NCBI RefSeq assembly: GCF_027580225.2
Contig: NC_073343.2
Coordinates: 2,527,501 to 2,591,500 of the forward strand
Source of the DNA: Misgurnus anguillicaudatus
Lineage: Eukaryota > Chordata > Actinopteri > Cypriniformes > Cobitidae
DNA length: 64,000 nt
Direction: 5' to 3'
The notes below the pieces were generated by a model. It saw only the letters and a list, made by a program, of their open reading frames with translations. It did no database searches and was not told where the DNA came from. Position numbers and translations under genes: made by a program. Below are positions 48,501 to 54,548 of the stretch, one piece after another. Every line of letters starts with the position of its first letter. Within the stretch, counting starts at the first letter, position 1.

Positions 48501-48562
48501 TCGTCCTGCCTCAGATGGACTCGAGGACGCTTCACAAACTGCTTTTCAACATAGATGAGTGA
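15468..48562 (+). CDS. clmn: Calmin, complete 13-exon coding region
   Basis: Calmin is a tail-anchored protein with paired calponin-homology (CH) domains of the actin-binding type. Coding exons: 15468-15552, 32646-32707, 36071-36166, 36430-36513, 36619-36711, 37120-37313, 38083-38276, 38413-38495, 39462-41117, 44565-44719, 45114-45192, 45972-46027, 48397-48562. Every junction is GT-AG, phases agree throughout, and the total (3003 nt) gives 1000 residues, close to human calmin (about 1000). CH1 spans roughly residues 35-142, CH2 about 190-295, both joined by a Ser/Thr/Pro linker. Exon 9 (298-849) is acidic and low-complexity. A hydrophobic segment at 967-983 ([17 protein letters not shown]) is the anchor, with a short tail after it. 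The start [19 protein letters not shown] matches the calmin N-terminus well. From family knowledge it is expected on endomembranes or nuclear envelope, cytosol-facing. Confidence 0.93.
16675..17382. mobile_element. Palindromic TTAA-flanked element in clmn intron 1
   Basis: AGGACAAGTTCGGTATTTTA at the left is mirrored by AAATACCAAACTTGTCCT at the right, with TTAA at 16671-16674 and 17383-17386. Internal blocks (CTGAGTGGTCAGGGGTGTTC and GAACACCCCTGACCACTC; GCTGCAAAAGATGCTTTCC and its mirror) show it is one large hairpin. Another repeat (AGGTATAGCGGAAGATTTTC) begins exactly at the right TTAA. Confidence 0.8.
17387..17990 (+). mobile_element. Element fragment carrying a short basic ORF
   Basis: Starts AGGTATAGCGGAAGATTTTC directly beside the previous element's TTAA. 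At 17605-17730 it holds a 41-codon frame beginning [20 protein letters not shown] and running to a [12 protein letters not shown] stretch. The type of sequence (charged coiled region, then a RV.MG..F.RWREL motif) resembles proteins carried by fish DNA transposons. After TRW a small duplication (CGCTGGCCGCTGGCG) shifts the frame, and WREL is continued in another frame. Read as a broken piece of a transposon gene; the opposite end is not found. Confidence 0.4.
20119..20242. repeat. Two-copy tandem duplication, about 62 bp
   Basis: The block GTTGTTATAAA..CGTTTAGCTGTTGTACTATATGCACTCCCTAAATCAGACTGT.TAGAT occurs twice in direct succession, with only a few base differences and a small indel. It is a recent local duplication within clmn intron 1. 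Confidence 0.85.
20864..20951. mobile_element. 88-bp hAT-like MITE
   Basis: TAGGGATGCATAATGATTAA and TTAATCGTTATGCATCCCTA are inverted ends. The 8-bp repeat GTACAGAA flanks it at 20856-20863 and 20952-20959. It is a minimal relative of the element at 2597-2815, sharing the CGCGATTAATCTATAGCAGAATAAAAG block. Confidence 0.85.
24030..24853. mobile_element. Non-autonomous element with GGGCGATTCTCGCGAAAT ends
   Basis: GGGCGATTCTCGCGAAATTAGACTT at the left is mirrored by AGTCTGGATTTCGTGAGATCACCC at the right. TTACCGCAACATG-like blocks recur inside. A partial inverted copy is at 4412-4638. No coding capacity is seen. Confidence 0.65.
25109..25720 (+). mobile_element. Possible transposon-derived ORF fragment
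   Basis: An open frame at 25390-25608 encodes 72 residues starting [20 protein letters not shown]. The [11 protein letters not shown] start resembles the beginning of the SANT/Myb-like domain in accessory proteins of fish PIF/Harbinger-type transposons. The rest has no recognised motif. It is preceded by GC-richer sequence (25150-25330). No terminal repeats could be paired, so this may equally be a chance frame. Confidence 0.25.
26220..27420. other. Repeat-free intronic segment with long overlapping open frames
   Basis: An open stretch of 145 codons runs at 26984-27421 on +, with an overlapping frame on - (27352-27101). Composition changes to GC-rich between 27050 and 27330, including a GGCCGGGGCCCCGGGGCC palindrome at 27239. 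No recognisable protein domain or convincing splice sites are present. It could be a conserved non-coding regulatory block of clmn or an unrelated sequence; I cannot tell which. Confidence 0.25.
27440..27917. mobile_element. MITE with CAGTCCTTCCAGAAAAAC ends
   Basis: CAGTCCTTCCAGAAAAACAC at the left is matched by TCACGTTTTTACTGGAGGGTCTG at the right in inverted form. TTGTGATTGTTGCGGGC and AATCATGCGATCGCGTAATCACG are subterminal partners. The interior has TGCGGG/TGCGGC motifs. No clean target duplication was found. Confidence 0.6.
27997..28445. mobile_element. MITE with GGTTCACACCAGC ends
   Basis: TGGGTTCACACCAGCCACGTTTGAGGCGTC at the left is mirrored by TTGACGCCTCTACCGCTGCTGGTCTGAACGCA at the right. 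It is rich in CGCG-type motifs (GCGTC, CGCGT), unlike its AT-rich surroundings. A related CG-rich element is nested at 34323-34597. Confidence 0.65.
28446..28555. repeat. tRNA-derived SINE tail-type sequence
   Basis: CATGGGTTTGAACCCAAGG resembles a tRNA B box, and TTACTTTGGATAAAAGTGTCTACAAAAT is the common tail core of fish SINEs. No A-box half is present, so it is a truncated copy. Confidence 0.5.
30236..30366. repeat. Repeat piece with GGTACC motifs
   Basis: ATGTACCTTTAGGGGACCATTATGTACC followed by GAAAAGGTACCGCCCCAATGACAAATTTTGTACC and TCTGAGAGTGTA. The same sequence recurs at the outer ends of the element at 31340-32185. Confidence 0.6.
31340..32185. mobile_element. Three-level nest of transposable elements
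   Basis: Outer level: GGTACC-type repeat ends (31340-31402 and 32122-32185, ending GGTACCGTCCAGTGACAACTTTTGTACC). Second level: CAGGGTTTCCAACGGTCC at 31402 pairs with GTGTGGGAACCCTG ending at 32119. Third level: GGTTACGTATGTAACTGTTG with TTCCCTGAGAAGGGAACGAG at about 31719-31760 and, near the other end, TGACGCAGCATGAGTTCCCT with GGATCTGTAACAATGTA ending near 31984. The innermost element is the abundant TTCCCTGAGAAGGGAACGAG repeat of cyprinid genomes. Confidence 0.7.
32646..32707 (+). CDS. clmn: clmn exon 2 (CH1 start)
   Basis: Encodes [20 protein letters not shown] and one Lys, joining exon 1 in phase 1 and ending in phase 0. QKRTFTRW.N is the hallmark start of an actin-binding-type CH1 domain. 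The acceptor is TTTTCCAG and the donor AAG/GTTAGT. Confidence 0.95.
33016..33190 (+). repeat. tRNA-derived SINE fragment
   Basis: TATAGCTCAGTTGGTAGAGC is a tRNA A-box head, followed by GGTTAGCACCACAATGGTCATGG in place of a proper B box, then a tail with ATTTACATTTATGCATTTGG and GATGCTTTTATCTA. It cannot fold into a full cloverleaf with an intact anticodon arm, so it is a SINE, not a tRNA gene. Confidence 0.65.
34116..35508. mobile_element. Element with TAGGGGAGAGCGGGGACC ends
   Basis: TAGGGGAGAGCGGGGACCGAG at the left and CGCGTTACTTTTGCCCCCACTCTTCCCTGG at the right are inverted partners, with AAAGTAACAC repeats inside. The family is also at 46216-47873. It is interrupted by the CG-rich MITE at 34323-34597. 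The block near 34800-34930 (TTTCAGCAGTAATAACA, AACTTCCGGTAAACTCC) matches 4155-4250. Confidence 0.65.
34323..34597. mobile_element. CG-rich MITE nested in the 34116 element
   Basis: AATGCTACGTACACACCAAACGCGGGGC at the left is mirrored by TTGAACTCGCATTTGGTGCGAACCCACAG at the right. It is full of CGCG motifs, in sharp contrast to the flanking AT-rich DNA. Confidence 0.6.
35726..36033. mobile_element. hAT MITE with perfect 8-bp duplication, 37 bp before clmn exon 3
   Basis: CAGTGGTTCTCAAACTGGGGGCCCTC at the left and TTTGAGAACCACTG at the right are inverted ends. GTCTAAAT is repeated at 35718-35725 and 36034-36041. A related element with the same ends is at 46658-47175. Confidence 0.9.
36071..36166 (+). 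CDS. clmn: clmn exon 3 (CH1)
   Basis: 32 codons: [20 protein letters not shown] then [12 protein letters not shown]. The D.QDG..L..LLE.LSG pattern is the CH1 core. Phase 0 at both ends. Confidence 0.96.
36430..36513 (+). CDS. clmn: clmn exon 4 (CH1)
   Basis: 28 codons, [20 protein letters not shown] then [10 protein letters not shown]...AL.FL....V is the typical CH1 helix pattern. Phase 0 at both ends; acceptor TTTCAG, donor AAT/GTGAGT. Confidence 0.96.
36619..36711 (+). CDS. clmn: clmn exon 5 (CH1 end)
   Basis: 31 codons, [20 protein letters not shown] then [11 protein letters not shown]. ..I...DI.DGN....LGLIW.II is the signature C-terminal half of CH1 in the spectrin/plectin/calmin group. 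Confidence 0.97.
37120..37313 (+). CDS. clmn: clmn exon 6 (CH linker and start of CH2)
   Basis: Encodes [12 protein letters not shown], a Ser/Thr/Pro-rich linker, then [16 protein letters not shown], the first helix of CH2. The donor is AA/GTATGTGAG, which splits the Lys codon (phase 2). Confidence 0.95.
37349..38030. mobile_element. Palindromic TTAA-flanked element in clmn intron 6
   Basis: AGGGACACTCCATTTATT and TAGCATAGTTTAGCATAATCC at the left are mirrored near the right end by GTGCTAAGCTATGCTA and GAATTGTCCCTT. TTAA lies at 37345-37348 and 38031-38034. A sister copy is at 38775-39388. Confidence 0.85.
38083..38276 (+). CDS. clmn: clmn exon 7 (CH2 core)
   Basis: Completes the split Lys codon, then [20 protein letters not shown] and [16 protein letters not shown], ending ..IPRLLEPE plus one base. 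DF..SW..GLAF.A.I....P..VD is the CH2 hallmark. The acceptor is GACTCCAG. Confidence 0.97.
38413..38495 (+). CDS. clmn: clmn exon 8 (CH2 end)
   Basis: [20 protein letters not shown] then EHFPGIEE. The DE.S..TYVSQF motif is the last CH2 helix. It joins exon 7 in phase 1 and ends in phase 0. Confidence 0.97.
38775..39388. mobile_element. Second palindromic element of the 37349 family, clmn intron 8
   Basis: AGGGACACTTCATTTTTTG at the left and AGTAGAATGTCCCT at the right. TTAA lies at 38771-38774 and 39389-39392. Internal blocks (ATCTGATTAGACCATTAGCATCGCGC; AACTATACTCTCATTCTGGC) match the copy in intron 6 closely. Its right end lies about 70 bases before exon 9. Confidence 0.87.
39462..41117 (+). 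CDS. clmn: clmn exon 9 (long acidic exon)
   Basis: 552 codons in one open frame, residues 298-849, the same oversized central exon as in other calmin genes. It starts [20 protein letters not shown] and includes [18 protein letters not shown], which matches the calmin motif after CH2. The rest is Glu/Asp/Ser-rich and probably disordered. A CYMCGSP cysteine pair sits near residue 684. Near the end, [15 protein letters not shown] is a conserved calmin block. The acceptor is ATATAAAG/GAT and the donor AAG/GTCAGT. Confidence 0.95.
41793..41810. repeat. Poly-G run (18 bases)
   Basis: An uninterrupted run of 18 G on the + strand, flanked by GGCCCACCCT and TTTATGTC. Its length is likely to vary and may be imprecise in the assembly. 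Confidence 0.9.
43098..43531. repeat. Tandem repeat, about 166-171 bp unit, three copies
   Basis: The segment GGTTACACCACATTGACATT starts at 43160, 43326 and 43497, each preceded by GTTACACCA.TTGACACAGAC. Units differ by point changes and small indels. The unit's continuation (CAAAATGAAATAAAACCAGA..TTTTAGACTTGGTCC) reappears at 44143, after the MITE that interrupts the last copy. Confidence 0.85.
43534..44131. mobile_element. TA-flanked palindromic MITE interrupting the tandem repeat
   Basis: CACTGAAAAAAAGGATTCAT at the left and ATCAATCATTTTTTTCAGTG at the right, next to TA on both sides (43532-43533, 44132-44133). The inner AAGGTAAGTAGTTGCAATC block pairs with GATTGCAACCACTTACCTT. Confidence 0.85.
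43662..44050. mobile_element. TTAA-flanked element nested inside the MITE at 43534
   Basis: AGTTGCCATGAAACGGAAGT at the left and TTCAATTTCATTGTGACT at the right, with TTAA at 43658-43661 and 44051-44054. It carries GC-richer sequence (TCTTCTCCCGGACCCCGCCC) and no coding frame. Confidence 0.75.
44565..44719 (+). CDS. clmn: clmn exon 10
   Basis: Encodes [20 protein letters not shown] and onward to ..KENTETL plus two bases; hydrophilic. The acceptor is TGTCTAG and the donor GAG/GTACTA. It keeps frame with exons 9 and 11. Confidence 0.85.
45114..45192 (+). CDS. clmn: clmn exon 11
   Basis: Reads (R)[19 protein letters not shown] then IDNSEAK. The acceptor TTAAAAG lacks a long pyrimidine tract but preserves phase on both sides; donor AAG/GTTTGT. 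Slightly less certain than the CH exons because this part of calmin is poorly conserved. Confidence 0.75.
45972..46027 (+). CDS. clmn: clmn exon 12
   Basis: Short exon, [18 protein letters not shown] plus two bases. The acceptor is TTTTTCCCAG and the donor AAG/GTAACA. Phase 0 in and phase 2 out match the neighbours. It may be an alternative exon: skipping it would change frame into exon 13. Confidence 0.72.
46216..47873. mobile_element. Element with TAGGGGTGCACAGGGC ends in clmn intron 12
   Basis: TAGGGGTGCACAGGGCAAAAAC at the left and GGTTGTGCCCCGGTCTCCCCTA at the right, with TTAGTTGTAAC and GTTACAATTAACCCC repeats inside. It belongs to the same family type as 34116-35508. It is split by the hAT MITE at 46658-47175. 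Confidence 0.75.
46658..47175. mobile_element. hAT MITE with perfect 8-bp duplication, nested
   Basis: CAGTGCTTCTCAATTATTTT at the left and ATTTGAGAAGCACTG at the right. GCGTAATT is repeated at 46650-46657 and 47176-47183. Rich in CCCCCC runs near both ends. Related to the element at 35726-36033. Confidence 0.9.
48397..48562 (+). CDS. clmn: clmn exon 13 (transmembrane anchor and stop)
   Basis: Residues 946-1000. After a Thr/Ser-rich stretch comes [20 protein letters not shown] then LPQMD, aligning with the membrane anchor and LFPQLD end of human calmin. A 13-residue tail follows, longer than the human one. TGA stop at 48560-48562. The acceptor is GCTTTACAG. Confidence 0.95.
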
Positions 48563-49870
48563 TTGTCATTGATCATAGAGAGGATTCGCATTGATCGACC
48601 TCCTAACATGAACCATGGATGTAGTCCTGAATGCAGGTTGGATATTTAAGAGGAGATGAAAAGGAAAAGGATGGAACAGTTGGCACCACATCGATTTATT
48701 TTGTTGCCTTTACTTTTCTTTTATACCTGCACACAAAGTCTAATGAAAAAGTGTTTCTTTCTGTTTGGAGGTTATTGGTAATCAGTTAACTTTTACTTGG
48801 TAACCTTTGGATCTCTGTCAGCTGTGTCTAACCTAAGGTACACATGCTATGTAGATTGTTTATAATGCTTCTGAAGAACATGCTTTTTTGACCTTTTATG
48901 TTTTTTTGCGCTTATGCTATATGAAGAAGTTACTTTTTTGTAAAAAGAAAAAAAATAAGAAGGTATGCTTGACAGCTGTTAGGTTTTTTGAATGTATCTT
49001 AAGGAAGTGAACACATCAGTCGCACCCCTTTTTATTAAATAACCCAACTATATTGTCATATGAAGGTTTTTCAGCACAAATAGACGTTTAGGTAATACAA
49101 GTTTGAAGTAAACTTTTTATAAGATGTGGCCAGGGTTTTTATGGTACATATTGTTTAAAAAAAGATGACACGTATAGGGCTTTCTAAGTTATTTAGAAGC
49201 TTTTATGGTCTAAGCAGCACTTTTGTATATTTAGGAGAAGAACTGCCAAAGATTCAGTAAAAAAAACTGGAAAACTATCCCGTAGAGAAGAAATAATCCA
49301 AAATTCCTGTTCTTTTATCAATACATCCTGCGCTTATTTACAGTATATTATGCATTTTACGAAATGCAAGAGCACACATCTTGAACCCATTTTTTTTTAT
49401 TTTACATGTTTATAAATGCAATATTGACTGAATTTTTAATATTTTTGGACACTGAAATTGTCAGTGGTGTTTTCAGTCTCTAGACTGAGATAAATCTCAA
49501 ATGATGGGAATAAATTTAAGCCTGTGGGACCTGTAATAAATGTCATATTTTTTCATTATTATCATACAAACTATAATTCAGAAACCAGCACAATAGCTGC
49601 TAGTCGCATGATTGTGGATAATTACACTGATCTCAGAACAGAGATTGTAGTAATGCACCCTGATAAATTCACATATAGCCTACATACATCCAACCCTGCA
49701 AATAAGCCAAACGTTAGACTGCAAGTCTGCATGAGAATGTATATGGGAAATAACTTGTCTCTTTAATATTTTAAAAGTCACCAAGTGAATTTCTGTCCTG
49801 CTTTTGTAATGGAGATTATTCATGTTAAATGCACCGGAGTGCAATAAATGATTTATCCTTTGGTTGCTGT
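48563..49870 (+). other. clmn: clmn 3'UTR
   Basis: AT-rich trailer. AATAAA signals occur at 49509-49514, 49535-49540 and 49843-49848. The last is followed by a T-rich stretch (TTTATCCTTTGGTTGCTGTC) and is taken as the main end. No other gene is seen in it. Confidence 0.6.
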
Positions 49871-50285
49871 CTCCATTTTAATTTTTTAGTTAATTTTGAA
49901 GTGACTATTTAGTACTAATTGTTACATTTTTTATGCTGGATTTAACTGTGTAATAATTTTGAACGAAGCGCCATCTGGTGGACAAAAAGTGATATATTTA
50001 AATATTTAAAAAAAAATGTATTTGGTAAAATATAAGATCTGAAGACATTTAAAATGTAAATGTCAATTTTACTACCCTGCTGAAGACAAACAACAACAGC
50101 CATCACAGAAATTCTAATGGATTTAATCGTTACTTATTGTGAATAGTGTTGATTGTGCTCTGTATAACTTTTAGAAAAATCTCTTGACAGAAATGGAATA
50201 TAATATAACCACTGATCTATATAAATGACTGGATTGCGCATAGAACGCTTAACGTAACAGCGTGAGGTGCCAGCGCAGAGTTCGA
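49871..50285. other. Intergenic, no gene seen
   Basis: AT-rich spacer. A short piece near 50170-50205 (TTAGAAAAATCTCTTGACAG) resembles the end of the TTAA MITE family at 5991-6358. Confidence 0.4.
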
Positions 50286-50947
50286 GCCGCCATCTTGGTA
50301 TACCCAACCGGCAGAGGGTGTCATTGACTTCCATTCAAAATCATGTTTTAAATTCCCCCGCTTTACAGCGTATCAGTCACGCAAGATTATCTTTAGGATA
50401 TGTGTACGTAAATTAACTGTTAATTCTGGTGTTATTTTCAATGTTTATGTTTTAATCGGGCAGTAAAAAGAATTTATAAAAAACCGTTAAGGTGAGTGTG
50501 TTTGCTGCGCTCTGTTAATGACACGGGTATAAATAAAGTTTTTTCTGAAATTCAGCTACACGGTCAGCGTTATTTCTCTAAAGAAGTTTAGGTAACTTGT
50601 AAGTTTAGATAACATAAAACCAGCAAATTATTGCATGAAAATACGGTACAAAGTATGATTATTTATATAGATGTCAGAATGAGCACGTTTGTCATTAATA
50701 CTAAATGCTGCGGTCTGTCTGCTGATCTGATACTGTAATGAAGATGAATGTATAATAACTGATTCAAAACTAAAATGTACAACTTTCAGTAAATAACTAT
50801 GTACATGCTTAGGACGTTTGTGTTGTAATAATGTACAGGGTAACTTCAGATATAAAAACGAAGACTTGTAAAGTGATGTTTTATCATTAAAATCTGATCG
50901 CGTCCATTGATTTTATGGAATGTTTGGGTATACCAACATGGCGGCGC
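50286..50947. mobile_element. MITE with GCCGCCAT..TTGG ends abutting the ros1 fragment
   Basis: GCCGCCATCTTGGTATACCC at 50288 pairs with GGGTATACCAACATGGCGGC ending near 50945. Next inward, TTGACTTCCATTCAAAATC and GATTTTATGGAATG also pair. The right end is 11 bases before the first surviving ros1 exon. Confidence 0.7.
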
Positions 50948-50958
50948 GGTGGCTTCAG

Positions 50959-51949
50959 AGTCATTAAAATAGGCGACTTTGGATTGGCCCGTGATGTGTA
51001 CAAGAATGACTACTACAGGAAAAATGGTGAAGGTTTATTTCCTGTTCGCTGGATGTCAACAGAAAGTTTAACAGATGGAATTTTCAACAAATACTCAGAT
51101 GTCTGGTAAATATTGAAAATATTGCCATTTACATTTCTTTTTTTTTGGTATTCATATCCTATCATGACAATGTTATTTACATATTTCAGGGCGTTTGGTG
51201 TACTCCTGTGGGAGATTATGACATTAGCTTCCATATCCAACATACACCAACCATGAAGTCTTAAGCTACATTAATGCCGGTGGACGACTGCCTTTACCAA
51301 CCGGGTGTCCTAAGAGTTTGTGAGTTCAATAAATAATTGTTAAATGTGTTGACTGAAAACAAAGACATAACAATTGCTTTAAACATGTATTGTATTGTTT
51401 GTATTGTATTATATCATGTTTTGATTTATAATATTATATTATAGGTACAATCTGATGATGGACTGTTGGAAAAAGGGGCCAAATGAAAGGCCAAGCTTCC
51501 AGGACCTACAGGAAACCCTGCATAGATTGCGAGATTACGAAGCAGATCAAATAGGCGAAAATATGATTGCATGTCATGTAAACCAAGCATACCAAGAAGA
51601 TGGTAAGAAACAAGCATGTTGAAATGTTTTCTATCTCTTCTTTTATATACCCTTTAGAACCACTTCGTATTGTCAATATAAAAGCTTTCCTTTTCACCTA
51701 CAAAACATTATGATTAGGTTTCTCAAAATCCTCTGGATTAAATTGCATTGCAAACTAGAAATGTACTAATAGTATCTGTTTTTGGTTTTGTCAGAGGAGG
51801 AGGTCTGCACAAGGGTGGATGAAGATGAAGATGTAGAAACAGGACTTTCTCCTGTGCTCAACAACGATGGACTGAATTACTTGATGTATCGAGCTGAGAG
51901 TCCAGACAGTGTCAAAACAGACAATTCCACACTGTCAGAGGACAGATAA
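50959..51949 (+). pseudogene. ros1: ROS1-type receptor tyrosine kinase, C-lobe and tail fragment with frameshift
   Basis: Four exons: 50959-51105, 51190-51319, 51445-51602, 51795-51949. Exon 1 encodes the activation segment: [19 protein letters not shown], carrying the DFG motif and the YxxxYY autophosphorylation tyrosines, then [18 protein letters not shown] is specific to ROS1/sevenless kinases. The APE motif reads STE. Exon 2 starts WAFGVLLWEIMTLA, then loses 5 bases relative to the expected GHQ codons and runs into TGA; downstream residues (PYPTYTNHEVLSYINAGG) are intact in another frame. Exon 3 gives YNLMMDCWKKGPNERPSFQD, exon 4 the acidic tail with DGLNYLMYRAES and stop. AATAAA at 51991. 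N-lobe, catalytic loop, membrane and fibronectin parts are absent upstream. Likely a truncated pseudogene; a sequencing indel could mimic the frameshift but not the missing N-lobe. Confidence 0.8.
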
Positions 51950-53283
51950 GACTAGGAAACCACATTTCACAAGACCCCTTTAAGATGTCAAATAAATATT
52001 TGGTGTCCCCAGAATACGTATGTGAAGTTTTAGCTCAAAATACCATCTAGATCATTTATTATAACATGTTAAAATTGACACTTTGTAGGTGAAAATGTGC
52101 CGTTTTGGGTGTGTCCTTTAAAATGCAAATGAGCTGATCTCGGCACTAAATGGCAGTGCTGTGGTTGGATAGTGCAGATGGAGGGGTGGTATTATGCTTG
52201 CAGAGAATGGTTTACCAAAACTAAGTTACTGTCATTGACTTTCACGCTGCTGCTTCCTCAAATTCATTCCATTTGGCTCATTAGAGTCCATATAATTTAA
52301 ACTCCATTTCGTGTTTTCACTACTTTCGCCTGTTGCGCTCCTACAACAAAACAAGGTAAACAAAGCTCTTAGGCTATAAAACAATTGTTTCATGAAAAGT
52401 CAACAGAATACAAGAAAAATGTATCTACTCCAGGAAATGTTTTGGAACCAGAATATAAGTATTTTACAGTATAAGTGTTAAAAATTATTTTATTTTAAAA
52501 CTTCTCAACATCTGCCATAGAAGTTACTACCTATTAAGTGAACCAAACATAAGAACAAAATCCTGGTGTCCACTACAAAGGACATCAAATAAAATTTTGC
52601 TTTGTAAGGATCAAAATGATGGTCTACATGTTTGAAATACAGCTAAATACAGTCTAGACTCTCATTTTGGAAAAAAAAAGATGATTATCAAATATATATT
52701 CTGCAGAAAAGTATTACTTAGTTCCCTTGTTGCTATAAAATGTGAAAATCACAACTGTTGTTGTTTTGAAAAGTTTGTGTCCCCATATAAGACCCAGAGG
52801 ATGTCCTCTGGACCAAACAGTATGATTCAAATAGGTTGAACAAAATGTGCTTGACTTAGAGGTCTGATACTCATGTTCATTATACAGAAGACAAAAATGA
52901 ATTGCTGGGACTCAGGTGGCTATATTGATATTTATTAATCATTACCATTTGACAGTAGCAGAATAAAAGTACAGTTTTTTCCACTAGAAAAAGTGTCCAT
53001 CTTTATATATACTCTAAAAGTACTAGTTACAAAAAAATACTCAAGAAAATATAACAATTTAAATGTAATTCAATACTACCCACCTCTGATGTCAAGATGC
53101 ACAGCTGATTACCATACATGTATATTAGGCCTACATACATCTGAATTATTCTTATGGCTCAAATGTTTCAATATTTATTTGTTTATCCAAAAAAACGTGT
53201 TTATATATGAGTAAATCTTCAAGTTATTTACAATAATCTACTTTATTTATATAAACTGTTCATGTATTTGTTGAAAGTCTAAG
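51950..53283. other. Intergenic, no gene seen
   Basis: Contains the AATAAA of the ros1 relic at 51991-51996, then AT-rich sequence. A block near 52080-52250 (TTTAAAATGCAAATGAGCTG) looks like a fish repeat without paired ends. Confidence 0.4.
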
Positions 53284-54195
53284 GGATGGTTTCCCGGAAA
53301 GGGATTAGCTTAAACCAGGACTAGGCCTTAGTTTAAAATATATAACTAGTATATATAATTATATATAAACTAGTTTTAACAAACATTAGTTAATGTATTA
53401 CCTAACATGAACAAACCATCAGCAATACATTTGTTACAGTATTTATTAATTTTTGTTAATGTTAGTTAATAGAAATAAATCTTTAAATTGTTTGTTCATG
53501 TTAGTTCACACTGTATTAACTAATGTTAACAAGATTTTAATAAAGTCTTAGTAATTGTTAAATTTAATATTACCAAGATTAATGAATGCTTTATAAGTGC
53601 AGTTGATTATTAGTTCAGGTTAACTAATGTAGTTAACTAATGAACCTTATTGTAAAGTGTTACCAACATGCCTTACTTAAAACATTACTTGTGTGCATTT
53701 TGGAGCAAAACAAAGTGCCTCAATTTGGACAGACTAATCCCTGTCCGGGAAATCGCCCCAAAGTGTTTAAACATAATGAATAAAATGTCATTCAAAATAT
53801 TTATGTGTGTGTGTGTGTGCTCCAACATTAAAATTATTTGGATCTCACTATTAAAACCAACAGAAATGTTTAGTGTCAAGAAATAACATCAATTCAATAT
53901 TTTCATTAAACAGGCCAAGTTTACCACCTGTTAGATACTGTAGATATTTAGGGGTGGTTTTCCATACAGGGCTTATCTCAGTCCCAGACTACAATGCATG
54001 TTTGAGTTGCCTTCGTTTAACAAAAAAAATCTAAATATATTTAAAAACCTCTTGTATTGACATTAACATATATCAGTGCCAATGTTTTGTTTTAAGATGC
54101 ACCCAGTATTGTTTTTTTGTAAGGTATGTTTGTAAAAACTACTTAAATGTCGTTATATAACTATAAGGCCTAGTTCTGGATTAACCTAATCCCTC
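53284..54195. repeat. Cluster of CCAGGACTAGGCCTTA-type repeats with a nested TTAGTTAATG element
   Basis: TTTCCCGGAAAGGGATTAGC with CCAGGACTAGGCCTTAG (53292-53336) pairs with GACTAATCCCTGTCCGGGAA near 53731. A second copy, TTTTCCATACAGGGCTTATC..GGCCTAGTTCTGGATTAACC with TAATCCCTCTTTGGGAATC, spans 53957-54208. Inside the first, 53345-53667 is rich in AACTAATGTTAAC / GTTAATGTTAGTTAAT in both orientations and ends TGTAAAGTGTTACC, a common fish MITE. A (GT)n run is at 53805-53818. Confidence 0.55.
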
Positions 54196-54447
54196 TTTGG
54201 GAATCTGCCCCTTAATCAAATAAAATGTTTTAATATATGACCAAATTTAAGTAGTTTAAAAAATATATATATTAAAAACGATACTGGTGTGCATCTTGAG
54301 ACAAAACACTGATATATGTTGAGATGTCAGTACAAAATGATGGCAGCTCACATTTGCATTTTAGTCTGGTACTAGAATAAGCCCATCTGGGAAACAGCCC
54401 TGTTGTGTCATATCAGATTTAGGTGGCTTCAGGTTCAGCTGTGATTT

Positions 54448-54543
54448 TTAGGTGTAGTTGTGGTCAGCGACAGATAAATCCTCCGATTTCGTTTCTGCAT
54501 CACACTTCAGGAGCATGTGGAAGGTCTCATCCTCACACCGCAT
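54448..54543 (-). other. Small ORF, possible terminal exon (uncertain)
   Basis: A 31-codon frame on - begins MRCEDETFHMLLKCDAETKS and ends ..ADHNYT before TAA. It lies directly downstream of an acceptor-like TTTTATTATTTTCACAG (54549-54565 on -), but a TAA precedes the ATG in the same frame, so it cannot be read through from an upstream exon at that junction. It might be a 3'UTR exon of the minus-strand gene that follows, or chance. Confidence 0.2.
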
Positions 54544-54548
54544 CACTT

